Shown here piece by piece: positions 26,433 to 35,195 of a stretch of DNA of 64,000 bases. Source of the DNA: Pelosinus baikalensis. GTDB taxonomy: Bacteria > Bacillota > Negativicutes > DSM-13327. The number at the start of each line of letters is the position of its first letter. Position 1 is the first letter of the stretch. Made by a program: the position numbers and the translations under genes. The stretch covers positions 172,915 to 236,914 of the forward strand of contig NZ_JAJHJB010000003.1 of the NCBI RefSeq assembly GCF_020819555.1, written 5' to 3'. The notes under the pieces were generated by a model that was not told where the DNA came from, searched no databases, and worked only from the letters and a program-made list of their open reading frames with translations.

Positions 26433-27533
26433 CTAAGATAGAGTATTTGACTGAGTGATTTCTGCTAATGCCAGTTTTACAATATTCTCTGGCACTTGAT
26501 TACATAAATTTACCTCGCCAATATCATTGAGTAAAACCCACGTAATTTTATTATCTAGCACCTTTTTATCTCTATATAACAGTTTAAATAAGTCCTCAAT
26601 CCCACATTCGGGTGCATATACTGGTAAATTGAATTGCAGCAGAATATGCTTTAGAACATCAACCGTTGCTTTACTGCACATACCTAGGTGATTACTAATA
26701 AGTGCTGCTCCATACATACCAATAGCAACTGCTTCACCATGATTATATACACTAAAATTAGTATCAGCCTCAATTGCATGACCAATGGTATGTCCAAAAT
26801 TTAGAATAGCCCGTATCGAACTCTCACATTCATCTTGCTCTACCACCCACGCCTTAATCTCACATGATCTACGCACAATTTCGGTTAATACATCAGGTCT
26901 TTTATCTAAAATCTGCCGAGAATGATCACAAAGATAGGTAAAGAACTTTTTATCAGCAATCATACCGTATTTTATAACCTCTGCTAAACCAGTATATAGC
27001 TCACGGTTTGGCAATGTACTTAAAAAATTAATATCGATCAGTACCATGCGAGGCTGATAAAAAGCACCAATTAAATTTTTTCCCATAGGATGATTAACAG
27101 CAACCTTCCCGCCCACACTGGAATCTACTTGAGCTAATAATGAGGTTGGTATTTGTATAAAAGGTACGCCTCTTAAATATGTAGCTGCTACAAAACCCGA
27201 TAAATCACCAATTACGCCACCACCTAATGCAACAATGGCACAATTACGGTCAAGTTCTAAGGTAATTGCTTTTGTATACAACTCCATTGCCACATCTAGG
27301 TTTTTAGAATGCTCTCCAGGCGGCACACAATATAACTCTGCAATAAAGCCATCTTTTATTAGTAGCTCTACCATTTGAATGCCATATAGATTCCCAACAG
27401 CAGTATCAGAAATCACTAGTATTTTTTTATTTACTTTCATAGTCTGCATAAAGTTACCGATTAAATTACTAGTGGAGACATCAATATGAATATTATAACT
27501 TCTCTTCTCTAAATTAACTTTAACGTTTACCAC
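26433..27533 (-). CDS. aroB: 3-dehydroquinate synthase
   Basis: Second step of the shikimate pathway, DAHP to 3-dehydroquinate, NAD- and metal-dependent. Signatures are PPGEHSKNL, VALGGGVIGDLSGFVAATYLRGVPFIQIPTSLLAQVDSSVGG (continuous in the protein, with the metal-binding region), GMIAD, and NFGHTIGHAIE with the zinc His. I use the GTG at 27533 because AAGGAGG lies 8 nt upstream, giving 366 residues. The gene overlaps the end of aroK by 14 bp. Confidence 0.92.
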   Translation of the reverse strand: MVNVKVNLEKRSYNIHIDVSTSNLIGNFMQTMKVNKKILVISDTAVGNLYGIQMVELLIKDGFIAELYCVPPGEHSKNLDVAMELYTKAITLELDRNCAIVALGGGVIGDLSGFVAATYLRGVPFIQIPTSLLAQVDSSVGGKVAVNHPMGKNLIGAFYQPRMVLIDINFLSTLPNRELYTGLAEVIKYGMIADKKFFTYLCDHSRQILDKRPDVLTEIVRRSCEIKAWVVEQDECESSIRAILNFGHTIGHAIEADTNFSVYNHGEAVAIGMYGAALISNHLGMCSKATVDVLKHILLQFNLPVYAPECGIEDLFKLLYRDKKVLDNKITWVLLNDIGEVNLCNQVPENIVKLALAEITQSNTLS

Positions 27534-28050
27534 GTAAGTAACCTCCTTGTCGTAAAAAAAACATAATTTCGTTAATAACCTGTTGTAGTGATTTACTATT
27601 GGTATTGATACTATAGTCTGCATTATAGTATAGTTCGGCTCTTTCTTTAAGTAATTTATTTACGATTTTCTCACGCTGATCAAAATCATCTAATAATGGA
27701 CGCGTATTGCGTCGACTTGTTCGCTCTAAGATGGTTTCAACAGAAGCAGTGAGAGTGATGATAACACCGTTCCGTTTTAAATTGTTCATATTTTCAAGGG
27801 ATAATACTACACCACCGCCTGTTGCAATTACAGCGTTATTATAACGAGACAATTTGGCAATAATCATTTTTTCTTGTTGTCGAAAATAGAGTTCGCCATA
27901 TACTTCAAAGATTTCACGAATACTGAGATTATTTTCATATTCAATTTTTTTATCACTATCAAAAAATGGTCGCCCCAAACGATTAGCCAACAATCTGCCA
28001 ACGGTTGTTTTCCCAGTTCCCATAAAGCCTATCAATACAATATTTTTCAT
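27520..28050 (-). CDS. aroK: Shikimate kinase
   Basis: Phosphorylates shikimate at the 3-hydroxyl. MKNIVLIGFMGTGKTTVGRLLA carries the Walker A loop; FFDSDKKIE, FRQQEKMI and ATGGGVVL are substrate-binding motifs and RNTRPLLD is in the lid. 176 residues. The ATG at 28050 has only a weak SD, but a 31-codon ORF with a strong SD ends 5 nt upstream, which suggests coupled translation. Followed by overlapping aroB. Confidence 0.92.
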   Translation of the reverse strand: MKNIVLIGFMGTGKTTVGRLLANRLGRPFFDSDKKIEYENNLSIREIFEVYGELYFRQQEKMIIAKLSRYNNAVIATGGGVVLSLENMNNLKRNGVIITLTASVETILERTSRRNTRPLLDDFDQREKIVNKLLKERAELYYNADYSINTNSKSLQQVINEIMFFLRQGGYLRGKR

Positions 28051-28055
28051 GGCTA

Positions 28056-28151
28056 TTACCGAGAAGCTCTTTGGCAATATACATCTACTGTAGCATGTAA
28101 ATCAGTGAAACTACGTTTAGAGGGTTTAACTATGGGAATCACGTCAGCCAT
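28056..28151 (-). CDS. Candidate 31-residue ORF leading into aroK
   Basis: ATG at 28151 with GAGGTGA 6 nt upstream opens a 31-codon frame ending in TAA 5 nt before the aroK ATG. The peptide begins MADVIPIVKPSKRSF and has no recognisable domain or run of aromatic codons. The strong SD here and the weak one at aroK suggest it either is a small protein or delivers ribosomes to aroK. Confidence 0.45.
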   Translation of the reverse strand: MADVIPIVKPSKRSFTDLHATVDVYCQRASR

Positions 28152-28176
28152 CTGGACTCACCTCATTAAAATACTA

Positions 28177-28249
28177 AAAAATAAACATGCAGTACGGTTA
28201 TTAATGTTGCGCTTCTTCCCATTTCGCTATTAATAACAGCACCGCATGT
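28177..28249 (-). terminator. Terminator of the pilus operon
   Basis: GTTATTAAT/ATTAATAAC (28197-28205 with 28229-28237), with an outer ACATGC/GCATGT pair across an internal loop. The minus strand then reads TTATTTTTTAG. It separates pilO from the aroK unit. Confidence 0.6.
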
Positions 28250-28322
28250 ACTACTTTTCAAGGCTTATTATATAATATTTTACTATATAATTGTAAATAT
28301 CTAAAGTTAATTGTAATTTTTT

Positions 28323-28907
28323 TTATTTATCAGTAGTTTTACTATTTTTGTTAGTTAAAAAAGGTACACCGAAACTATAAATCTTTGCTGATAATTTAGT
28401 TTCTAAGCTATTTTTATTAGGTAGCATGACAATCGTAGTCACATTAGTAAAACGAGATTTATTTTCAAATTTATTTATAAATTGCATAGATTCTATAAAA
28501 CCACCAATTAGAGATAGTTCTATCTCATATTCTCGATAACCGTCTTTATTCATAATTTTAGTTGGTTTCAGATAATTAAGTTGTATACCGCATTCTTTTG
28601 AAAGTTCTTCAACTTGCACTAGAAAAGAACTACTCTCAGGGTTGTCAGGAAGAATTCTATCAATCTGCATTAATTTTTGATCTAATTCAAGTATGTATTG
28701 TTCTGGATTAGGATGAATGAGCAGGAAATCTTCAATGATTTTTACCTGTTGACGCTCTGTGTAAAATCGGATTGTTAATTGATCAATACTATCCCATTGA
28801 GGCAACAATAAGGACGAATAAACTAACCAATTTACTGCTATCATACCCACAGTCACTAAAGATAGTTTATGCTTAACCGCCATCTTATTCCATGACAAAG
28901 AAATCAT
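28323..28907 (-). CDS. pilO: Type IV pilus PilO-like inner-membrane protein
   Basis: A 194-residue bitopic protein: short cytoplasmic start, one membrane helix (LVTVGMIAVNWLVYSSLLL), a coiled coil, then an alpha/beta (ferredoxin-like) domain. It starts inside the last codons of the preceding pilN-like gene, and gene order pilM-pilN-pilO supports the call more than sequence does. PilO pairs with PilN in the alignment subcomplex between the inner-membrane platform and the secretin. Last gene of the pilus operon. Confidence 0.75.
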   Translation of the reverse strand: MISLSWNKMAVKHKLSLVTVGMIAVNWLVYSSLLLPQWDSIDQLTIRFYTERQQVKIIEDFLLIHPNPEQYILELDQKLMQIDRILPDNPESSSFLVQVEELSKECGIQLNYLKPTKIMNKDGYREYEIELSLIGGFIESMQFINKFENKSRFTNVTTIVMLPNKNSLETKLSAKIYSFGVPFLTNKNSKTTDK

Positions 28908-29440
28908 TGTTGCATCCCCTTAGGTTTTACTGTTATTTCAAATATAAGAAGCGATGCAGCTGTATCAATTTCAACTTTGACCAAAGTCGGATCAAGGAAG
29001 AAAGGATCCTTTTCCATATTTTCTATAAATTCAGCAACAACAGAATAGGTTGTTGCTGCTCCTTTCATTTCTAATAGACCTTTTTCAGATTTACTCAGAT
29101 TAGTAAACCACAGTTGCTGCGGCATTATCGCTACGATGCGTTGAATCAAAGTATACAAAGGTTGACGTTCATTCGTTAAAAGTGCTGCAATTTTATTTTT
29201 TGTGTCAATTAATTGCAGCTTATCATTGCTCTTTTGCATGATCTCCAATGTTGGTTGCAATAATTCATATTGGTTACGAGTTGCTTGCAGTTCTTTTTCT
29301 ATTCTCAAAATCTTACATACATTATACGTATATATACTACTATAGATTAATACCAATAAAATACTAAAGATGAAAATCAACTTATCAATTGACCATTTAG
29401 GTTGGCGTTCAACAAAAGGTAAGAGATTGATAGGATTCAC
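28904..29440 (-). CDS. pilN: Type IV pilus assembly protein PilN
   Basis: 178 residues beginning MNPINLLPF, the PilN signature that binds a groove on PilM. One membrane helix (DKLIFIFSILLVLIYSSIYTY) and a coiled coil follow, then a C-terminal alpha/beta domain (LWFTNLSKSEKGLLEMKG). The start overlaps the pilM stop and the end overlaps pilO, so M, N and O are translationally coupled. Confidence 0.85.
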   Translation of the reverse strand: MNPINLLPFVERQPKWSIDKLIFIFSILLVLIYSSIYTYNVCKILRIEKELQATRNQYELLQPTLEIMQKSNDKLQLIDTKNKIAALLTNERQPLYTLIQRIVAIMPQQLWFTNLSKSEKGLLEMKGAATTYSVVAEFIENMEKDPFFLDPTLVKVEIDTAASLLIFEITVKPKGMQQ

Positions 29441-30504
29441 TTTCCACCTCCACGTAAGGACAAGCCAATTGCGACACCCAATTGAGGGGCTATTTTTTGC
29501 AGATACGATTTATCAAAGGACTTTGGGATTTTTAATTTAACGAATGGATCATGCATAAAAACAGGTAGATCTAGTGGTTTACTCAAATAGGAGGCCAAAT
29601 TCTTTATTTGAGATCCGCCACCAGTGAGATAGATTTTATCAATAGACATCATTTTATTTTGCAGTTGATAGTATTCAACAGTTCGTCGTACATCTCTGAG
29701 AAATTCATCGAAGAATAATTCTAATTGTTGCTTTGTTTCATTACGCTCTTTGGAAGAGTCAAAACTAAATAAATCGATATGCTTTTTCTTTAATTGCTCT
29801 GCTTCATAAGATGAAATTCTCTGTATTTGCATTATAACTTCAGTCATGCGTTGACCGCCTAAAGGAATATTACGAATGATGACAGGGATACCTTTTTGAA
29901 ATACGGTAATTTGAGATAATAGTTCACCAATGTCAATAATCATAGCATTTTCTGCGTCAGTAAAAGTACGATATAAAGCCAAGGGCTCCACATCGATAGC
30001 GACTGGTATAAGACCTACATTTTTGACAATGCTGGTAATCGTATTAATAAATTCATGAGGTGCTGCCACTAATAATACCTTTATTTCTGATTCAATATCA
30101 CCTTTACCCATTATTGAAAAATCAAAATAAAAACTGTTGGGTGGATAAGGGATATATTTTTCCAGCTCCCATTTAATGGCTTCCTGCAACTCTTCTTTTG
30201 TCATTACTGGAAGGATCAATTCGCGAGCAAGCATCCCGCGACCGCCAACAGCTATAATGGCATGTTTGCTTGATATATGAGTCTTTGCAAGCAATTGAAT
30301 AAGGATATCGGTTAATCCTTTACTATTAAAAACTTGTCCATCTTCAATAATTTTAGGAGGCAACATTTCGATACCTAAACTTTTTAGTACAGGTTGATCC
30401 TTGTTCCAAGAAATTTCTACAATTTTAATAGCACCTGTTCCTATATCAATTCCAACTACATCCCGCATTCCTTTTAATAAGAACTTTTGGATTCTCTTCC
30501 ACAT
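29437..30504 (-). CDS. pilM: Type IV pilus actin-like ATPase PilM
   Basis: Cytoplasmic FtsA/actin-fold protein of the pilus alignment complex. VVGIDIGTGAIKIVEI is the phosphate-1 motif, IIDIGELLSQITVF the phosphate-2 motif, and IYLTGGGSQIKNL the adenosine motif. It ends GVAIGLSLRG as PilM proteins usually do. 355 residues from the ATG at 30504, which has GGTGAT just upstream. First of the pilM-N-O trio. Confidence 0.88.
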   Translation of the reverse strand: MWKRIQKFLLKGMRDVVGIDIGTGAIKIVEISWNKDQPVLKSLGIEMLPPKIIEDGQVFNSKGLTDILIQLLAKTHISSKHAIIAVGGRGMLARELILPVMTKEELQEAIKWELEKYIPYPPNSFYFDFSIMGKGDIESEIKVLLVAAPHEFINTITSIVKNVGLIPVAIDVEPLALYRTFTDAENAMIIDIGELLSQITVFQKGIPVIIRNIPLGGQRMTEVIMQIQRISSYEAEQLKKKHIDLFSFDSSKERNETKQQLELFFDEFLRDVRRTVEYYQLQNKMMSIDKIYLTGGGSQIKNLASYLSKPLDLPVFMHDPFVKLKIPKSFDKSYLQKIAPQLGVAIGLSLRGGGK

Positions 30505-30521
30505 GAAAATCACCTATTTTC

Positions 30522-30785
30522 TTAATGATGAGGAGATTTCTTTACAATTTTAATTGCTTGAGTAATAGCAGAAACGATATCAACATGAAACTGTTGATCC
30601 AATGAATCTATTTTAGAATATGTTGTACCTGAAGATGTTGCAACACAACGTGTAGGCAGAGAATTTAGGGCTAATGCAGCGATGTCATATCGACAGCGCT
30701 CACAATTACACGTTGTACGATTGGCCTTTATAACGATATCCAGTTTTTCCATTACTAATTTTTCCATATAATTTTTAATTTCCAT
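30522..30785 (-). CDS. comFB: Late competence development protein ComFB-like
   Basis: About 87 residues of the ComFB family: EIKNYMEKLVMEKLDIVI, then CNCERCRYDIAALALNSLPTRCV, with a Cys cluster (C-x-C-x2-C) that may bind zinc. B. subtilis ComFB sits in the comF operon; cyanobacterial members bind cyclic dinucleotides and affect pili, which is relevant to its position in the middle of this pilus operon. Start at ATG 30785; an upstream GTG sits too close to the SD. Confidence 0.8.
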   Translation of the reverse strand: MEIKNYMEKLVMEKLDIVIKANRTTCNCERCRYDIAALALNSLPTRCVATSSGTTYSKIDSLDQQFHVDIVSAITQAIKIVKKSPHH

Positions 30786-30799
30786 AGTAGCCACTTTCC

Positions 30800-31264
30800 T
30801 TAATCATCCCAAATAACCTCAAGCGGATCTTCTTTTCCTGCCGGCAATCGTATTTGCGTGCTTATTTGGCGCTTTGCCTTGTTAACACTCCCGATGGATG
30901 TGACCACTCTTAGATTCTCATCAGTCGTTGTTGGTTTGACTGTGGTTGTAACAGTACAACTGGCAAAAGTAGATCCATTTTCATCAATAACATACGTTGT
31001 TACATTTTTTTGAGCTTTAGTTTCAATAACAAAATCTGGATCTGTCTTAAGCTGAACAATTGCCCATTGTATTCCTCCTTCAGCTACATACTGTGCAGCA
31101 ACACCATCACGATGATTCGCTGCTATTTCTATGTCTATTTTACTTAATACCATAAGACCAATCCCCATTATCCCTAATAACATCATAGCAATCAGCGCTA
31201 GTACGGCAGCCAAACCACGCTCATTTCTCACGATATATAGCAAGGTAAACATCCCCTTTCCCAT
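30800..31264 (-). CDS. PilX-like pilus assembly protein
   Basis: 154 residues with an N-terminal hydrophobic helix (GLAAVLALIAMMLLGIMGIG) preceded by a short basic leader (RNERG), and the downstream EIAANHRDGVAAQYVAEGGIQWA segment that marks the PilX N-terminal-domain family of minor pilins. The rest looks like a beta-rich globular domain. Position among other prepilin genes supports the call. The best start is uncertain because two in-frame ATGs lie close together near 31252-31264. Confidence 0.7.
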   Translation of the reverse strand: MGKGMFTLLYIVRNERGLAAVLALIAMMLLGIMGIGLMVLSKIDIEIAANHRDGVAAQYVAEGGIQWAIVQLKTDPDFVIETKAQKNVTTYVIDENGSTFASCTVTTTVKPTTTDENLRVVTSIGSVNKAKRQISTQIRLPAGKEDPLEVIWDD

Positions 31265-31270
31265 AATGGG

Positions 31271-31780
31271 TCACTGTAAATTTAAAGGATAACAGGCTGT
31301 CCGAAGCAACTTTCTTTCCCCAGTACTCTCATTAGTGACTTCTAAAGTTACCAGTACAGCCTTGCTATTTCCACGCTGAAGAAACTGCAGGTTTGTCACA
31401 AGATTTTCTGTTATTGGACTGCTAGAAATACCACCAGGAGGAATTGTCTTTGTCTTATCTATAATAACATATAATGTTTTGGAATGAAGTCCTTCGCCTA
31501 ATTGTAAGGTTCTAATTTCTCCGTTTACCTTTGTTACTACTAAAGATGAAGTATTCTTTAAGGTAATTTGTTGAGCATATCGTATTTCCTTAACAATAGA
31601 ATCCATCGCAATGCGCGCTGTTTGATTGAGATGACTTTGCTGCTTACCAAATACCCAAACTTTTAAAGAACCGGAAAATAAACCTACGATACCAGAAAGC
31701 AAACATAGTATTAAAGCCATACCAATTACCAGTTCTATTAAAGTCAGTCCATGTTGCGCTACAAAGTATTTTCTCTTCAT
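31271..31780 (-). CDS. Type IV prepilin-like protein (PilW-like)
   Basis: 169 residues with a class III prepilin leader, AQHG then LTLIELVIGMALILCLLSG, including Glu at position +5 of the mature protein. The long globular part has SGSLKVWVFGKQQSHLNQTARIAMDSIVKEIRYA, typical of GspJ/PilW minor pilins. One of four consecutive minor-pilin genes, likely forming a pilus tip complex. Confidence 0.75.
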   Translation of the reverse strand: MKRKYFVAQHGLTLIELVIGMALILCLLSGIVGLFSGSLKVWVFGKQQSHLNQTARIAMDSIVKEIRYAQQITLKNTSSLVVTKVNGEIRTLQLGEGLHSKTLYVIIDKTKTIPPGGISSSPITENLVTNLQFLQRGNSKAVLVTLEVTNESTGERKLLRTACYPLNLQ

Positions 31781-31807
31781 TGATTCACCTTCAATATAAG
31801 AACGACT

Positions 31808-32212
31808 TTAGTTCATCTTGGAATATAAAGTCACAAGCTGGATACTATAATCTTTTTGTCGTTCTTGCCAAGTAACAATTACTGTTACTTGCACAAGATG
31901 ACTACCGCGCGTGGATGGCACAGCATAGGTTGTCAGCTCGTAGTCTGCCGGAGGAGGAAACCTCTCATCTTCCCAAGGTATTGTGCAAGGTAACTGCAAC
32001 TCTGCCCAATATACTGGAGACTTATTTTTTAATAACTCTAATTGTTTCTGTGCTACATTCGTGGCTAGTGTATAATCCCCTGCGATTTCTTCCAATTGTA
32101 ATGCTTGGGTAAACAACATAGAAATACAAAGTAACGCGACACTAATAATAAAAAGTCCCAGCGTTACATCAGCTAAAACAAAACCTTGATTTCCCTTCAG
32201 CCTTGACATCAT
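31808..32212 (-). CDS. Type IV prepilin-like protein (PilV-like)
   Basis: 134 residues. Leader MSRLKGNQG, then FVLADVTLGLFIISVALLCISMLF: an N-methyl helix in which the usual +5 Glu reads Asp. NVAQKQLELLKN resembles GspI/PilV proteins. SD AGAAGG precedes two adjacent ATGs. It lies between the FimT-like and PilW-like genes. Confidence 0.7.
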   Translation of the reverse strand: MMSRLKGNQGFVLADVTLGLFIISVALLCISMLFTQALQLEEIAGDYTLATNVAQKQLELLKNKSPVYWAELQLPCTIPWEDERFPPPADYELTTYAVPSTRGSHLVQVTVIVTWQERQKDYSIQLVTLYSKMN

Positions 32213-32222
32213 AGATTACCTT

Positions 32223-32684
32223 CTATTCTTCAGGTTGTGTATTTATAAAATCGCTTATACGGACACGTCCAGTAATCGGTGCAAGGATAACATATTTCCA
32301 TCGTTTTAATTTCTTACTCCGTATAGAAATGGTTTGTGCGCCAGTTTTCGGTGCTCCACTCTGTGCAAATGAAATGTAAGAATGGCTGCCGGAAAGAGTC
32401 ACCGATTCTGGAAATATAACATTCTTTATTCTGGTAGTATTTGCAGTAACGTAATAGCCATAAGGTGTAGTATTATAAAAGAACATTGCATACGCAGTTG
32501 TATCTACCCCAGCGTTAATTGAAATTTGTTGCAGCCAGCGAATATCAGCTGCCAATTGACAAGATGTACTCTCTAGCTCTTGTTTCTCTAATGATTGTCC
32601 CAGGGTTGGTATTGTCACACTCGCAAAAATACTAAGGATAGCAATACATACTAGAAGTTCAATTAAGGTAACACCTCGTTGCAT
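32223..32684 (-). CDS. GspH/FimT family pseudopilin
   Basis: 153 residues. Short leader MQRG, then VTLIELLVCIAILSIFASVTIPTL with Glu at +5, followed by TSCQLAADIRWLQQISINAG and a beta-rich C-terminus (KLKRWKYVILAPITGRVRI), the GspH/FimT layout. SD GAGGTG before the ATG. A minor pilin for priming pilus assembly. Confidence 0.8.
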   Translation of the reverse strand: MQRGVTLIELLVCIAILSIFASVTIPTLGQSLEKQELESTSCQLAADIRWLQQISINAGVDTTAYAMFFYNTTPYGYYVTANTTRIKNVIFPESVTLSGSHSYISFAQSGAPKTGAQTISIRSKKLKRWKYVILAPITGRVRISDFINTQPEE

Positions 32685-32693
32685 ATGTCCACC

Positions 32694-33437
32694 TCAATAT
32701 AGCTTTTCTATATACCAAATAATTATTTCACTGCCATATAACATAATAGCAAAGGCACTAAGAGCTATAAAAGGGCCAAAGGGAATAAAATCTTTACGGC
32801 TTTTTAATTTGAAAAGCACTAACAGCAAACCACCTATTCCACCACATACAAAGGATAGTAGTAACGCAAGTAATAAACATTTCCAGCTTAGCCACATACC
32901 AAGAGCTGCAGCAAACTTGATATCACCATCTCCCATTCCACCACGACTGACAAGTGCAATTAGAAGTAGCAATCCACTCCCAAGTAAACTAGCTAGCAGC
33001 ATATCCCAAAAGTCCAAACTATTCGTCCAAAAATTTATAACAATACCAGTTCCAGAGAACCATAGGAGAACTTTATCTAATATCAGCTGGTGATCGTAGT
33101 CAATGAACGTAATGATAAGTAAAAAGGCTGTAAATACAATGGCTTTAATAAACAGAAAAGATAATCCATGTATTTGAAAACACAAGACAAATAAAATAGC
33201 CGTTACTATCTCTACTAAAAGATAGCGTGAGGAAAACGTAACTTTGCAATATCGGCAGCTACCTCGTAATAACAGATAACTAATTACTGGGATTAAATCC
33301 CATGTCTTAAGATGTGTACCGCAAGTGCTGCAGTGGGACGGCGGAAAGATAATGGATTGATTTTGTGGTAAACGGTAGATGCAAACATTGAGAAAGCTGC
33401 CAATAAGAAGACCTAGGAAGATTACTATTATAAACAC
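32694..33437 (-). CDS. pilD: Prepilin peptidase / N-methyltransferase
   Basis: Membrane aspartic protease that cleaves prepilin leaders and methylates the new N-terminus. GSFLNVCIYRLPQNQSI, then two CxxC pairs (CSTC and CRYC) of the cytoplasmic zinc domain. The catalytic Asp motifs are TFIDYDHQLI and GMGDGDIKFAAALG. About eight membrane segments. It starts with GTG after a GGGAG box. It serves all the prepilins encoded next to it. Confidence 0.92.
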   Translation of the reverse strand: MFIIVIFLGLLIGSFLNVCIYRLPQNQSIIFPPSHCSTCGTHLKTWDLIPVISYLLLRGSCRYCKVTFSSRYLLVEIVTAILFVLCFQIHGLSFLFIKAIVFTAFLLIITFIDYDHQLILDKVLLWFSGTGIVINFWTNSLDFWDMLLASLLGSGLLLLIALVSRGGMGDGDIKFAAALGMWLSWKCLLLALLLSFVCGGIGGLLLVLFKLKSRKDFIPFGPFIALSAFAIMLYGSEIIIWYIEKLY

Positions 33438-33501
33438 TGTATTTCTCCCTTATATCTGAATCGAACCAAGAAGATAACATATAGCGGTTATTTATGATTT
33501 G

Positions 33502-33900
33502 TTACCATATATCAGTGGAAGTATAATCTGAGCTGCCAGGGGATTTTCTTGTTGTACCATTTGAGGATACACCAGTTAATTTATAATCATCACCACTCCC
33601 TTTCGTATAAATCAAATCAGCAGCGATAGCTTGTGCATCTTTAGGCCACACATTAATGTAAGTTACTATATCTGCTTTAGTAGCTGGATACATATTATTA
33701 TTTGCACGATACAATATAAGAGCACTATCAACCGTGCGAAGATCAGCTTTGAGCCTTCCATCTCTTGCCGCCGCAGTTGAAGCAGTAAGTTTCGGCATCG
33801 CGATAGCTGTCAAAACTCCAATAATAGCAATTACAACCATCAATTCGATTAATGTAAATCCCTTTTGAGCTCTCGTTTTCTTCTTTAATTTGATAAACAT
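33502..33900 (-). CDS. pilA: Major type IV pilin (GspG/PilA-like)
   Basis: 132 residues with a classic prepilin leader ending KG, then FTLIELMVVIAIIGVLTAIA with Glu at +5. The globular part has ADLRTVDSALILYRANNNMYPATKADI, the GspG pattern, and a small C-terminal domain rich in Gly/Ser/Thr. GAGGTAATT SD before the ATG. Lying next to pilC and pilD, it is the best candidate for the main pilus subunit. Confidence 0.85.
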   Translation of the reverse strand: MFIKLKKKTRAQKGFTLIELMVVIAIIGVLTAIAMPKLTASTAAARDGRLKADLRTVDSALILYRANNNMYPATKADIVTYINVWPKDAQAIAADLIYTKGSGDDYKLTGVSSNGTTRKSPGSSDYTSTDIW

Positions 33901-33949
33901 ATAATTACCTCTTTTATGCTTATATTCTACTAAAGTCCATCATAAGCAG

Positions 33950-35170
33950 TTATAGGTTCCCAGGATTCGTTATAATATCAAATATCGGTATCATAATGGA
34001 TATCACAATCAAGCCAATGACTACTCCTAAAGTCCCAATAATAACAGGTTCAATAATACTGCTTAAACGACCAACTACATCATCTACATCACTTTCATAG
34101 AAATCGGCGATCTTTTCGAGCATCTTGTCCAATGCACCACTTTCTTCACCGATGGAAATCATCTGAATGACCATAGGAGTAAACACTTTGCTTTGTGCTA
34201 AAGTAGATGCTAGCGCCATCCCTTCTTTGATACCAGCTTGTGCTTGTTCTAAAACTTCCATCATACTAAGATTGCCGGTAGTCTTTTTCACAACGTCTAA
34301 GGCAGTTATAATCGGCACACCACCATGAAGCAAAGTGCTTAAGGTACGGCTGAAGCGGGCAATACCAATTTTACGAGATAACATGCCAACTACAGGAATT
34401 TTTAGTATCAACTTATCAATCATTTTTCTGGATGATTCTCGTTGATATGCAACCTTTATCCCATATGTTCCCACTACAATAAAAGCGATCAAAAATAGAG
34501 CATAATTATGCAGAGTATTACTAGTCGCCAGTAATATGCGTGTAAGTAATGGTAACTCCATTTTTAAATTATCAAACATTTGTACAAAAGTCGGTAAAAC
34601 AAAGGTTACAATAAAAATAACAGATACACTTGCCATAACACTGACTACTGCCGGATAGGTCAGAGCTGATTTAATCTTCTCATTCAATTTATGTTCTTTT
34701 TCAAAGTGATTGGCTAAACGATTGAGTACATCATCTAGTAACCCGCCCACTTCTCCAACTTCTACCATATTAACCATAAGAATAGGAAATATGGAAGGAT
34801 AATCACCTAAAGAACGGGATAATGTTTCTCCTTCCTTGACTTTTTTATAGACATTTTGTAACGCTTTTTTCATTCGTAGATTATTTGTTTGTGCAATGAG
34901 AACATCAAGAGAAGCTATTAACGGTAAACCTGCATCGATCATAGTGGCAAATAAACGACAAAGAATCGAAATCTCTTTTAAACTGCTACTTCTTAAGTGA
35001 TCAATAAGGTTATTATATAAACTTGCACCACCTTCTTCCTTAATCTGAGTAATAAAATAGCCTTTTTCTCGGATATGAGCTGCCACTGCCGATTCGCTTT
35101 CAGCCAAAATACTACCGATTAGTACTTGTCCATTACGGTCTTTAGCTCTATATCCAAAAATTTTCGCCAT
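33950..35170 (-). CDS. pilC: Type IV pilus inner-membrane platform protein PilC
   Basis: 406 residues with two GspF domains, each with hydrophobic helices. FCRLFATMIDAGLPLI appears in the first (as ILCRLFATMIDAGLPLIASL) and FSRTLSTLLHGGVPIITALD in the second, followed by MIQMISIGEESGALDKML, the family signature. It transmits PilB/PilT rotation to the growing pilus. Lies between pilT and pilA. Confidence 0.92.
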   Translation of the reverse strand: MAKIFGYRAKDRNGQVLIGSILAESESAVAAHIREKGYFITQIKEEGGASLYNNLIDHLRSSSLKEISILCRLFATMIDAGLPLIASLDVLIAQTNNLRMKKALQNVYKKVKEGETLSRSLGDYPSIFPILMVNMVEVGEVGGLLDDVLNRLANHFEKEHKLNEKIKSALTYPAVVSVMASVSVIFIVTFVLPTFVQMFDNLKMELPLLTRILLATSNTLHNYALFLIAFIVVGTYGIKVAYQRESSRKMIDKLILKIPVVGMLSRKIGIARFSRTLSTLLHGGVPIITALDVVKKTTGNLSMMEVLEQAQAGIKEGMALASTLAQSKVFTPMVIQMISIGEESGALDKMLEKIADFYESDVDDVVGRLSSIIEPVIIGTLGVVIGLIVISIMIPIFDIITNPGNL

Positions 35171-35195
35171 TTATGCTCTCCTACTTTCCATTTGT

